Below are positions 30,476-37,719 of a DNA stretch of 64,000 nucleotides, in pieces. Both the position numbers and the translations under genes were made by a program. Every line of letters begins with the position of its first letter. Positions within the stretch are counted from its first letter, which is position 1. The notes below the pieces were generated by a model. It did not search any database. It was not told the origin of the DNA and saw only the letters and a list, made by a program, of their open reading frames with translations. Source of the DNA: Streptomyces misionensis (GTDB lineage Bacteria > Actinomycetota > Actinomycetes > Streptomycetales > Streptomycetaceae); NCBI RefSeq assembly GCF_900104815.1, contig NZ_FNTD01000004.1, forward strand, positions 6,013,001 to 6,077,000. Direction: 5' to 3'.

Positions 30476-30656
30476 CGAGGGGCGCCGGGGCCCGCGACGA
30501 GTGAGGCGCGGCGCCCGGGGCCGGACGCGCCATGCCGGTTTCCGTCACCCGGTCCGGTGACGCGCGGGTCATCGCCGCGACCGTGCGCCCCCCGATCGTG
30601 GGAACGCCGCCCGGGGAAACGGTTCGGTGCCCCGGACGGGGCCCTACCGTTCGGGC

Positions 30657-31859
30657 ATGTCCGTGCCCTCCGTGTCCCCCGTCTCCTCCGTGCCCGTCGT
30701 CGAGGCGGCGGTGGGCGACGCGTTCGCCGGGGCCGTCGGTCCGCCCGACGCGCGGCCGCGGATCGCCGAGTTGCGGCTGTCGGCCTTCGCGGGACACCGG
30801 CGGGCCGGGTACCCGCTGGGGCCGGTCACCGTGTTCGCGGGGCCCAGCGGCGCGGGCAAGACGACCGCGCTCGCGGCGTACGAGGGGCTGGCCCGGCTCG
30901 GCGGGGGCGCCTCGCTCGTGGAGGCGTTCCCGGACCCGGCCGCCTGTGTGCCCGACCGGGCCCGGCCCGACGCCGAGGGCCGCAGGGGCTTCAGGATCGG
31001 CTGTACGGCCGACGGCGCCGAGGGCCCGGTCCGGCTCGACATCGCCGTCCAGGCCGAGCCGCACCCGCGGATCGTGGGCGAACGGCTCACCGCGGCCGGC
31101 GTCGTGCTCCTGGAGACCGCCCTGCGCGATCCCGGGCGGCGCACCGTGCAGGCCGCCTGGCACACCGCGGGCGCCGCGCCGGTGACCCGCGCGCCGCTCC
31201 CCGACGACCGCCTGGGCACCGCCCTGCTGCCGCTGCGGGTGGCCGGCAAGACGGACGGGCAGCGCCGGGTGCTGGCCGCGGCCGAGCAGATGGTCGTCGC
31301 CCTGCGCTCGGTCTTCGCCTGCGACCCCCGCCCCGACTGCATGCGCACCCCCGTGCCCATCGGGCACGGCCGGCTGATGCGCGGCTGCGACAACCTCGCC
31401 GAGGTGCTGTGGCGCACCCGCGCCGAGTGCGCCCGCCGGCACGCCCGGCTGGTCGAGGCGCTGGAGGCGGGCTGTGCCGGACCGGTGGCCGACCTGATCG
31501 CCGAACCGCTCTTCGACGGCACGGTACGGGCCCTGCTCGACCGCGGCGACGGGCACCGCACCGACCTGGCCCGGCTCGGCGAGGGCGAACTGCGGTATCT
31601 GGCACTGGCGTTGGTGCTGCTGACCGGCCCCGGGGTGCTGGACGTCGACCCGCCGGGCGAGGTGCCCGACGCGCTGCGCTCCCTCACCGTCCTCGCCGAC
31701 GGCTTCGACCGCTGCCTCGACCCGGCCCAGCGCCGCGCCCTGCTGCGGCTGGCGGTGCGGATGGGCGAACGCGGGCACATCCGCTGTGTGGCGGCGGTCA
31801 ACGACGCGTCCTGGGCCGCCGGGACGGAGGGCGTCACGGTGGTACACCTGAACCCGTGA
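30657..31859 (+). CDS. AAA-type ATPase (SMC/RecF-like P-loop)
   Basis: 400 residues from ATG 30657. Walker A is GPSGAGKTT near residue 60, preceded by the RIAELRLSAFAG segment typical of RecF/SMC-like and OLD ATPases. The middle region is variable. Toward the C-terminus a signature-like segment LARLGEGELRYLALALVLL is followed by a GVLDVDPPGE Walker-B-like stretch. The role is unknown. It ends with a 4-nt GTGA overlap into mazG, so both are one unit. Confidence 0.72.
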   Translation: MSVPSVSPVSSVPVVEAAVGDAFAGAVGPPDARPRIAELRLSAFAGHRRAGYPLGPVTVFAGPSGAGKTTALAAYEGLARLGGGASLVEAFPDPAACVPDRARPDAEGRRGFRIGCTADGAEGPVRLDIAVQAEPHPRIVGERLTAAGVVLLETALRDPGRRTVQAAWHTAGAAPVTRAPLPDDRLGTALLPLRVAGKTDGQRRVLAAAEQMVVALRSVFACDPRPDCMRTPVPIGHGRLMRGCDNLAEVLWRTRAECARRHARLVEALEAGCAGPVADLIAEPLFDGTVRALLDRGDGHRTDLARLGEGELRYLALALVLLTGPGVLDVDPPGEVPDALRSLTVLADGFDRCLDPAQRRALLRLAVRMGERGHIRCVAAVNDASWAAGTEGVTVVHLNP

Positions 31860-32209
31860 CGGAACACCCCGACCTGCCCCGACTCCAACGCCGGCTGGCC
31901 GAGTTCGCCGCCGCCCGCGACTGGGGGCCGTACCACACGCCCAAGAACCTCGTCGCCGCGCTCAGCGTGGAGGCCTCCGAACTGGTCGAGATCTTCCAGT
32001 GGTTGACCCCGGAGGAGTCCGCCCGGGTGATGGCCGACCCCGGCACCGCGCACCGCGTCCGCGACGAGGTAGCCGACGTGCTCGCCTACCTCCTCCAGTT
32101 CTGCGAGGTCCTGGACATCGACCCGCTGACCGCCCTGGCGGAGAAGATCGACCGCAACGAACGGCGCTTCCCGCTGCCGGGGACGGGGGCGGGGGACGAA
32201 CCCGGCTGA
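31856..32209 (+). CDS. MazG-like nucleotide pyrophosphohydrolase
   Basis: 117 residues, one MazG domain: KNLVAALSVEASELVEIFQWL with Mg-binding Glu residues, then VRDEVADVLAYLLQFCEVLDID with the ExxD metal motif. It hydrolyses (d)NTPs to NMP plus pyrophosphate; it is housecleaning or stress-related and a tetramer in small family members. GTG 31856 overlaps the ATPase stop. Gene order with an AAA ATPase is unusual but translationally coupled. Confidence 0.88.
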   Translation: MTEHPDLPRLQRRLAEFAAARDWGPYHTPKNLVAALSVEASELVEIFQWLTPEESARVMADPGTAHRVRDEVADVLAYLLQFCEVLDIDPLTALAEKIDRNERRFPLPGTGAGDEPG

Positions 32210-32417
32210 CCGCCGTACGACCGGACGTCACGCACCCGTCAACAGCCGGACACCCCGCTTCCGTTATCACTCTCCGCAGTCGAATTGCCGATCGAATCCG
32301 AATTGTTGTCCCCAGATTTCGGGCTTCCTCTAGCTTTTCGTCCCAACGACCTTCACTCTGGGTAGTGGACAAGAGAGTCAGTGAACAAGCGAGCGAGTGA
32401 AGGGACGGGGGCGGCGG

Positions 32418-32918
32418 ATGGACGCGGTACGGCTCATCCTCACCGGCAGGCGGGCCCTGGCCGGCGGGACGGACACGCCCGGACTGCTGGCGGAGGTGTG
32501 GCAGGCGCAGGCACTCGCGCAGGCGATCGGCAGCAGGCTCGCGGTCTCCGGACCACCGGAACTGCGCGGCGAAGCGCTCGGTCTGACCGAGCTGGCGGGC
32601 CGGGGCTGCGGCGTCCTCGATCCGCCCGAACTGGACCCCGGCGATCTGCGCGCGGCCCAGCTCACCCGGCTGGACGACGCCCGCGAGACCCTGCTCTGCC
32701 TCGGCGGCCTGCTCGGCGAGGTCGGCATGGCGCTGGTCGGCGTGGCCAGCACCGCGGCGGACGAGACGACGTACTGGCAGTGCATGGAGGCGATCGACGC
32801 GGCCGACGAGTCCCGCGACCGCGTCCGCGAGATGCTGCGCAAGCTGGCGGCGCGCGAGGAGGTGTTATCGGGGAACGACAACCAGGGCAGCCCCTTCGGC
32901 GGCGCACCGTGCGCGTAG
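32418..32918 (+). CDS. Streptomyces-specific protein, DUF6099-like
   Basis: 166 residues, helical: an N-terminal MDAVRLILTGRRALAG segment, AEVWQAQALAQAIGSRLA, and a C-terminal helix with REMLRKLAAREEVLSGND. It resembles the streptomycete DUF6099 family from memory. Function unknown. It carries a TTA leucine codon (GTG-TTA-TCG, near 32863), so translation may depend on the rare bldA tRNA. ATG 32418 was chosen over GTG 32397 for the GGCGG box. The 208-bp upstream gap is AT-rich and holds no gene. Confidence 0.6.
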   Translation: MDAVRLILTGRRALAGGTDTPGLLAEVWQAQALAQAIGSRLAVSGPPELRGEALGLTELAGRGCGVLDPPELDPGDLRAAQLTRLDDARETLLCLGGLLGEVGMALVGVASTAADETTYWQCMEAIDAADESRDRVREMLRKLAAREEVLSGNDNQGSPFGGAPCA

Positions 32919-32956
32919 CCCGCGCCGGTTCCCGCGGTGGCCGCGGGGAGTCCGGG

Positions 32957-33892
32957 TCATGCCGGAGCCGGGTGTTCCTGGCGCGGACGAGTGGCGTGGG
33001 CCGGGCGTGCCGCGGCGAAGGCCGTTGCCAGCTGGTCGAGCAGGGCCGCCGCCCAGGGGTGCGGGTCACGGCGCGCCGTGACCGCGTAGATGCCCCGGGT
33101 CGGGGGATCAACGAGGCCGACCGTGGTGACATCGGCTCGCAGGGCGCGCGCCAGCACCCCGGGGATCAGCGCGATGGCGTGTCCGGTCGCGACCAGCGCC
33201 AGCTTGCCGGGCAGATCCGCCGCGGTGAGGTCGATGCGGGCGCCGACGGCGGCGCGGGCGGCGTGCTGGCGCAGGAGCGCCGCGGAGCCGTCGTTGTCCT
33301 CGACCCAGGTCTGATCGGCCAACGCCTCGATGTGCACAGCCCGTTGACCGGCCTGCGGATGGCCGGCCGGCAGTGCGACGACCATCTCGTCCAGTCCGAG
33401 GAACCGGCGCTCGACCCGCGGGTCGTGGGGCAGCCCGGGCGGGGCGTCGGTGACGACGGCGACATCGAGATCGCCGGCCGGCACGCGGTCGTGCAGCTGT
33501 GCGCTCAGACCGGGGAGCAGGCTCCACCGGAGGGAACCGGCCTGCCGCAACAGGCCCTGGAGGGCCTCGGGGACGATCCCCGCGGCGAGAGAAGGCGTCG
33601 CGCCGACGGCCAGGGGTCGCTCGCACACCCCGTCACGGACGTCCCGCACGGCGCGCACCGCGCGGTCGGCCTCGTCGAGCGTGGCCAGCGCATGGCGCCG
33701 GAACACCTCACCGGCCGGCGTGGGACGCACGCCGCGCGCGTGCCGCTCCAGTAGAGGAACGCCCAACTGCCGCTCCAGATTGGTCACTTGCCGAGAAACG
33801 GCCGACTGGGTGTGATTCAGCTCGGCGGCCGCCGCCGACAGCGACCCGAGCCGGCACACGGTCACGAAGGCCCGCCACACTGTCAGATCCAT
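32957..33892 (-). CDS. LysR-family transcriptional regulator
   Basis: 311 residues. The N-terminal winged helix-turn-helix is clear (MDLTVWRAFVTVCRLGSLSAAAAELNHTQSAVSRQVTNLE), followed by a LysR substrate-binding domain of two lobes. ATG 33892 faces the divergent dehydrogenase fusion gene 95 bp away, the typical LysR target arrangement. The gap contains ATGCGCAT and GGCATGCC as short palindromes. The inducer is unknown. Confidence 0.92.
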   Translation of the reverse strand: MDLTVWRAFVTVCRLGSLSAAAAELNHTQSAVSRQVTNLERQLGVPLLERHARGVRPTPAGEVFRRHALATLDEADRAVRAVRDVRDGVCERPLAVGATPSLAAGIVPEALQGLLRQAGSLRWSLLPGLSAQLHDRVPAGDLDVAVVTDAPPGLPHDPRVERRFLGLDEMVVALPAGHPQAGQRAVHIEALADQTWVEDNDGSAALLRQHAARAAVGARIDLTAADLPGKLALVATGHAIALIPGVLARALRADVTTVGLVDPPTRGIYAVTARRDPHPWAAALLDQLATAFAAARPAHATRPRQEHPAPA

Positions 33893-33987
33893 GTCCGCAG
33901 TATGCCCGGCAGCCATGCGCATCCCGCAGAGCTGGCATGCCGAATCTGCGCTTGTCGCATCCCTCGCCGTGTACCACCGTGGCACGC

Positions 33988-35145
33988 ATGACCACATCGC
34001 ACACGATCGCCGTCCTCGGCCTCGGGCGCATGGGCGGCGCGATGGCGTCCCGACTGGCCGCCCAGGGCCGGGACATCGTCGGCTGGACCCGCTCGGGGCG
34101 CACCTCGGCGGCCGTCTCCTCGACCGGCGACCCGAACGAGGCCGTGGCGGCGGCCGGCCTCGTACTCCTGTCACTGTTCGACGCCCAGGCCTGCCGACAG
34201 GTCCTGGACGGCGTCCGCGGTTCGCTGCGCGACGACACGGTGATCATCAACACCGCCACCGTCGCCCCCGCGGAGGCGGCGGAGCTGGCCCGCCGGTTCG
34301 GCCCGTCCTACGTCCACGCGCCGTTGATCGGCTCCGTACCGGCTGCCGCCGCCGGTGACCTGCGGATTCTCGCCGCCGCCGACCAGGACGCGCTCAACAG
34401 GGCCCGGCCGGTCCTCGACACACTGGGCACCGTCCGGCAGGTGGCGGACGCCGCCACCGCCGCCGCGCTCAAGCTGATCGCCAACCACAGCCTCGCGGGG
34501 GCGGTTCTCGCACTGCGCGACTCGCTGCGGCAGGCCGACGCCCTCGGGCTGCCCCGCGCCCAGGTACTGGACGTCCTGGAACTCGGACAGCTCGGCGGGC
34601 TCGTGGCCCGCAAACGGCCCTTCCTCCTCGGCGAGCCGGCCGCGCCCACCGCCGAGTTCACCATCGGCGCACTGGCCAAGGACATGGCCCTGCTGGCCGC
34701 CGCCTCGGACACCCCCGTGCGCAGCGCGGCCGGACCGGACGACGCCCTCGCCGGCCCCGAGGCCGACATCGCCGTCGCCGCCACCGCCCCCGCGGCGGAG
34801 GAGGCGGTGCTCGAACCGCTCCGCGCCTACGTCCGCGGACACGCCACCGGCGACCCCACCCACTTCCGCGACGCGTTCCTGCCCACCGCCCACATCGAAG
34901 GCATCCGGGACGGCGCCTTCGTCTCGTGGCGCCTGGACGAGTACTGCGCGCTCTTCCTGGGCGAGCCGGCCCCCGACGAACCCGCCCGCTCCCGCCGCGT
35001 CGACACCCTCGACGTCCACGGCACCGTGGCGACCGCGACCATGACGCTCGCGCACGGCGCGGACACGTTCACCGACGTCTTCCTGCTCTTGCGCGCCGAC
35101 GGCGGCTGGCGTATCGCCAACAAGGCCTATCACCGGCACGGCTGA
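33988..35145 (+). CDS. 3-hydroxyisobutyrate dehydrogenase-type enzyme fused to an NTF2-like domain
   Basis: 385 residues. Residues 1-250: beta-hydroxyacid dehydrogenase with the Rossmann motif GLGRMGGAMA near residue 10 and the catalytic-lysine segment LKLIANHSLAGA near 165. Residues 260-385: an NTF2/SnoaL-like domain (AYVRGHATGDPTHFRDAFLP, then FVSWRLDEYCALF and GWRIANKAYH), of the lumazine-binding-like type. The fusion of the two is unusual. It is divergent from LysR and probably its target. Substrate unknown; imine or hydroxy-acid reduction are both possible. Confidence 0.8.
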   Translation: MTTSHTIAVLGLGRMGGAMASRLAAQGRDIVGWTRSGRTSAAVSSTGDPNEAVAAAGLVLLSLFDAQACRQVLDGVRGSLRDDTVIINTATVAPAEAAELARRFGPSYVHAPLIGSVPAAAAGDLRILAAADQDALNRARPVLDTLGTVRQVADAATAAALKLIANHSLAGAVLALRDSLRQADALGLPRAQVLDVLELGQLGGLVARKRPFLLGEPAAPTAEFTIGALAKDMALLAAASDTPVRSAAGPDDALAGPEADIAVAATAPAAEEAVLEPLRAYVRGHATGDPTHFRDAFLPTAHIEGIRDGAFVSWRLDEYCALFLGEPAPDEPARSRRVDTLDVHGTVATATMTLAHGADTFTDVFLLLRADGGWRIANKAYHRHG

Positions 35146-35182
35146 GCGGGCGGGCGGCAGGGCGGCTCTCCCCGCGAAGGCG

Positions 35183-35218
35183 CCCCACCGGGCCGGTGGT
35201 CTTGCCGGCCCGGTGGGG
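35183..35218. terminator. Bidirectional terminator hairpin
   Basis: Arms CCCCACCGGGCCGG (35183-35196) and CCGGCCCGGTGGGG (35205-35218), perfect 14-bp pairing, loop of 8. It lies between the convergent dehydrogenase fusion and LLM genes. Confidence 0.85.
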
Positions 35219-35227
35219 GCACGGTCG

Positions 35228-36151
35228 TCAGGCGACCTGCGGCATGACCTCGGCGGCGATCAGCTCCAGGTGGTCCAGGTCGTCCAGGTCCAGCATCTGG
35301 AAGTAGACGCGGGTCGAGCCGACCGCGGCGTAGCGGCCCAGCTTCTCCACGACCTCGGCGGGGGAGCCCGCGAGACCGTTGGCCTTCAGCTCGTCCACCT
35401 CGCGGCCGATGGCGTCCGCGCGCCGCTTGACCTCGGCGTCGTTCCTGCCGACGCAGGCGACCAGCGCGTTGGAGTAGACGAGGTCGTCGCCCTTCCGCCC
35501 GTGCTCCTCGGCCGCGGCCCGGACCCGGCCGAACTGGCGCTCACTGTCCTCGACGGAGGCGAACGGGATGTTGAACTCGTCGGCGTACCGCGCCGCCAGC
35601 GTCGGCGTCCGCTTGGCGCCGTGCCCGCCGATGAGGACCGGCACCTTGGCCTGCGCGGGCTTCGGCAGCGCCGGGGAGTCCTGCAAGCGGTAGAACGTGC
35701 CGTCGTAGTCGAACCGCTCGCCGACCGGCGTCCGCCACAGCCCCGTGACGATGGCCAGTTGCTCCTCCAGGCGCCCGAACTTCTCCTTCGGGAAGGGGAT
35801 GCCGTACGCCTTGTGCTCCTCCTCGTACCAGCCCGAGCCGAGACCCAGCTCCACCCGCCCGCCGGACATCTGGTCGACCTGCGCCACCTGGATGGCCAGG
35901 ACGCCGGGCAGCCGGAAGGTGCCCGCCGTCATCAGCGTGCCGAGCCGGATGCGGCTGGTCTCCCGGGCGATGCCGGCCAGGGTGATCCAGGCGTCGGTGG
36001 GACCGGGCAGACCGTCCACGTCGCCCATGTGGAGGTAGTGGTCCGAGCGGAAGAAAGCGTCGTAGCCCAGCTCCTCCGCGGTCTTGGCGACGCGCAGCAG
36101 CGTGTCGTAGGTCGCGCCCTGCTGGGGTTCTGTGAAGACTCGAAGATCCAT
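35228..36151 (-). CDS. F420-dependent LLM oxidoreductase
   Basis: 307 residues of the luciferase-like family, F420-binding type: DAFFRSDHYLHMGD near residue 33, SRIRLGTLMTAGTFRLPG and SGGRVELGLGSGWYEEEHKAYGIPFP. Members use coenzyme F420 for hydride transfer. ATG 36151 was chosen since the sequence before it is not family-like. It is divergent from hen1 by 104 bp. Substrate unknown; this is one of many paralogues in actinomycetes. Confidence 0.87.
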   Translation of the reverse strand: MDLRVFTEPQQGATYDTLLRVAKTAEELGYDAFFRSDHYLHMGDVDGLPGPTDAWITLAGIARETSRIRLGTLMTAGTFRLPGVLAIQVAQVDQMSGGRVELGLGSGWYEEEHKAYGIPFPKEKFGRLEEQLAIVTGLWRTPVGERFDYDGTFYRLQDSPALPKPAQAKVPVLIGGHGAKRTPTLAARYADEFNIPFASVEDSERQFGRVRAAAEEHGRKGDDLVYSNALVACVGRNDAEVKRRADAIGREVDELKANGLAGSPAEVVEKLGRYAAVGSTRVYFQMLDLDDLDHLELIAAEVMPQVA

Positions 36152-36255
36152 GTATCCATCATGCATGCCGCCGTGCGGGCGCCCGCGCGGGGCAGTGGGC
36201 AGCGGGACGGAAAACCGGTGGTCACAGGGGTGCCCGGACGGGGAGACTCGGACGC

Positions 36256-37719
36256 GTGTTCCTGACGATCTCCACCAGCGGCGACGCCGCCCACCCGGCC
36301 ACCGACCTCGGGTACCTGCTGCACAAGCACCCCGGCAAGGCGCAGAGGTTCTCCACGTCCTACGGCACCGCGCACGTCTTCTACCCCGAGGCGGACGACG
36401 CGCGCTGCACGGCCGCCCTGTTGCTGGAGACCGATCCGGTGGCGCTGGTGCGGCGCGGCAAGGGCAAGGGCCGCGGCGGCGCACCCGACGCTGCGCTCGC
36501 GCAGTACGTGAACGACCGCCCCTACGCCGCCTCCTCCCTCCTCGCCGTCGCCCTGAGCGGTGTCTTCTCCAGCGCCATGCGGGGGGTGTGCGCCGCTCGC
36601 CCCGAGCGGGCCGCCGCCCCGCTGCCGCTGCGCATCGAGGTCCCGGCCGTGCCCGCCCGCGGCGGCGCCCCTCTCGTGCGAAGGCTCTTCGAGCCGCTCG
36701 GCTGGACGGTGGGCGCCGAACCGGTCCCGCTGGACACGGAGTTCCCGCAGTGGGGCGACTCGCGCTACGTCCGCCTGGTCCTGGAGTCGGACGCGCTGAC
36801 CCTCGCCGAGGCGCTGCGCCATCTGTACGTGCTGCTGCCGGTCCTCGACGACGCCAAGCACTACTGGGTCTCCGCCGACGAGGTGGACAAGCTGCTGCGG
36901 GCCGGCGAGGGCTGGCTGCCCGGCCACCCGGAGCAGCAGCTGATCACCAGCCGCTATCTCTCCCGCCGCTGGTCGCTGACCCGGCAGGCGCGCGAGGCGC
37001 TGGAGCTGGTGCGGCTCGCCGAGGCCGACGACAGCGAGGTCGAGGAGATCGACAACGCGGTCGGCCAGGAGACCGAGGCGGAGGAGAAGCCGACCCCGCT
37101 CGCGGTCCAGCGCCGCGAGGCGATCGTCACCGCGCTGCGCGCCCGCGGCGCCGCCCGGGTGCTCGACCTCGGCTGCGGGCAGGGCCAGTTGGTGCAGGAG
37201 CTGCTGAAGGACGTCCGGTTCACCGAGATCGTCGGCGTCGACGTGTCCGTACGGGCGCTCGCCATCGCCTCCCGGCGGCTGAAGCTCGACCGCATGGGCG
37301 AGCGGCAGGCGTCCCGCGTCCGGCTGGTGCAGGGCTCGCTCGCCTACACCGACAAGCGGCTCAAAGGCTATGACGCGGCCGTGCTCAGCGAGGTGATCGA
37401 ACACCTCGACCTGCCCCGGCTGCCCGCCCTGGAGTACGCCGTGTTCGGGCACGCCCGCCCGCGCACCGTCGTCGTCACCACCCCGAACGTCGAGTACAAC
37501 GTCCGCTGGGAGACCCTGCCCGCCGGACACGTCCGGCACGGCGACCACCGCTTCGAGTGGACCCGTGCCGAGTTCCGCTCCTGGGCCGCCGAAGTCGCCG
37601 AACGGCACGGGTACGAGGTCGAGTTCCGGCCCGTCGGCCCCGACGACCCCGAGGTGGGACCGCCCACCCAGCTGGCCCTGTTCACCCTCACGACCGAGAA
37701 GGAGGCGAAGGCGGCATGA
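36256..37719 (+). CDS. hen1: RNA 3'-terminal ribose 2'-O-methyltransferase Hen1
   Basis: 487 residues. The N-terminal half is the bacterial Hen1 domain, and the C-terminal half is an SAM methyltransferase (VLDLGCGQGQLVQELL, then VLSEVIEHLD and HRFEW metal-binding region). Hen1 methylates the 2'-OH at a cut RNA end so that the repaired RNA resists a second cut. It starts with GTG 36256, and its stop overlaps pnkp by 4 nt (ATGA). Together they make a complete RNA repair system against ribotoxins. Confidence 0.92.
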   Translation: MFLTISTSGDAAHPATDLGYLLHKHPGKAQRFSTSYGTAHVFYPEADDARCTAALLLETDPVALVRRGKGKGRGGAPDAALAQYVNDRPYAASSLLAVALSGVFSSAMRGVCAARPERAAAPLPLRIEVPAVPARGGAPLVRRLFEPLGWTVGAEPVPLDTEFPQWGDSRYVRLVLESDALTLAEALRHLYVLLPVLDDAKHYWVSADEVDKLLRAGEGWLPGHPEQQLITSRYLSRRWSLTRQAREALELVRLAEADDSEVEEIDNAVGQETEAEEKPTPLAVQRREAIVTALRARGAARVLDLGCGQGQLVQELLKDVRFTEIVGVDVSVRALAIASRRLKLDRMGERQASRVRLVQGSLAYTDKRLKGYDAAVLSEVIEHLDLPRLPALEYAVFGHARPRTVVVTTPNVEYNVRWETLPAGHVRHGDHRFEWTRAEFRSWAAEVAERHGYEVEFRPVGPDDPEVGPPTQLALFTLTTEKEAKAA

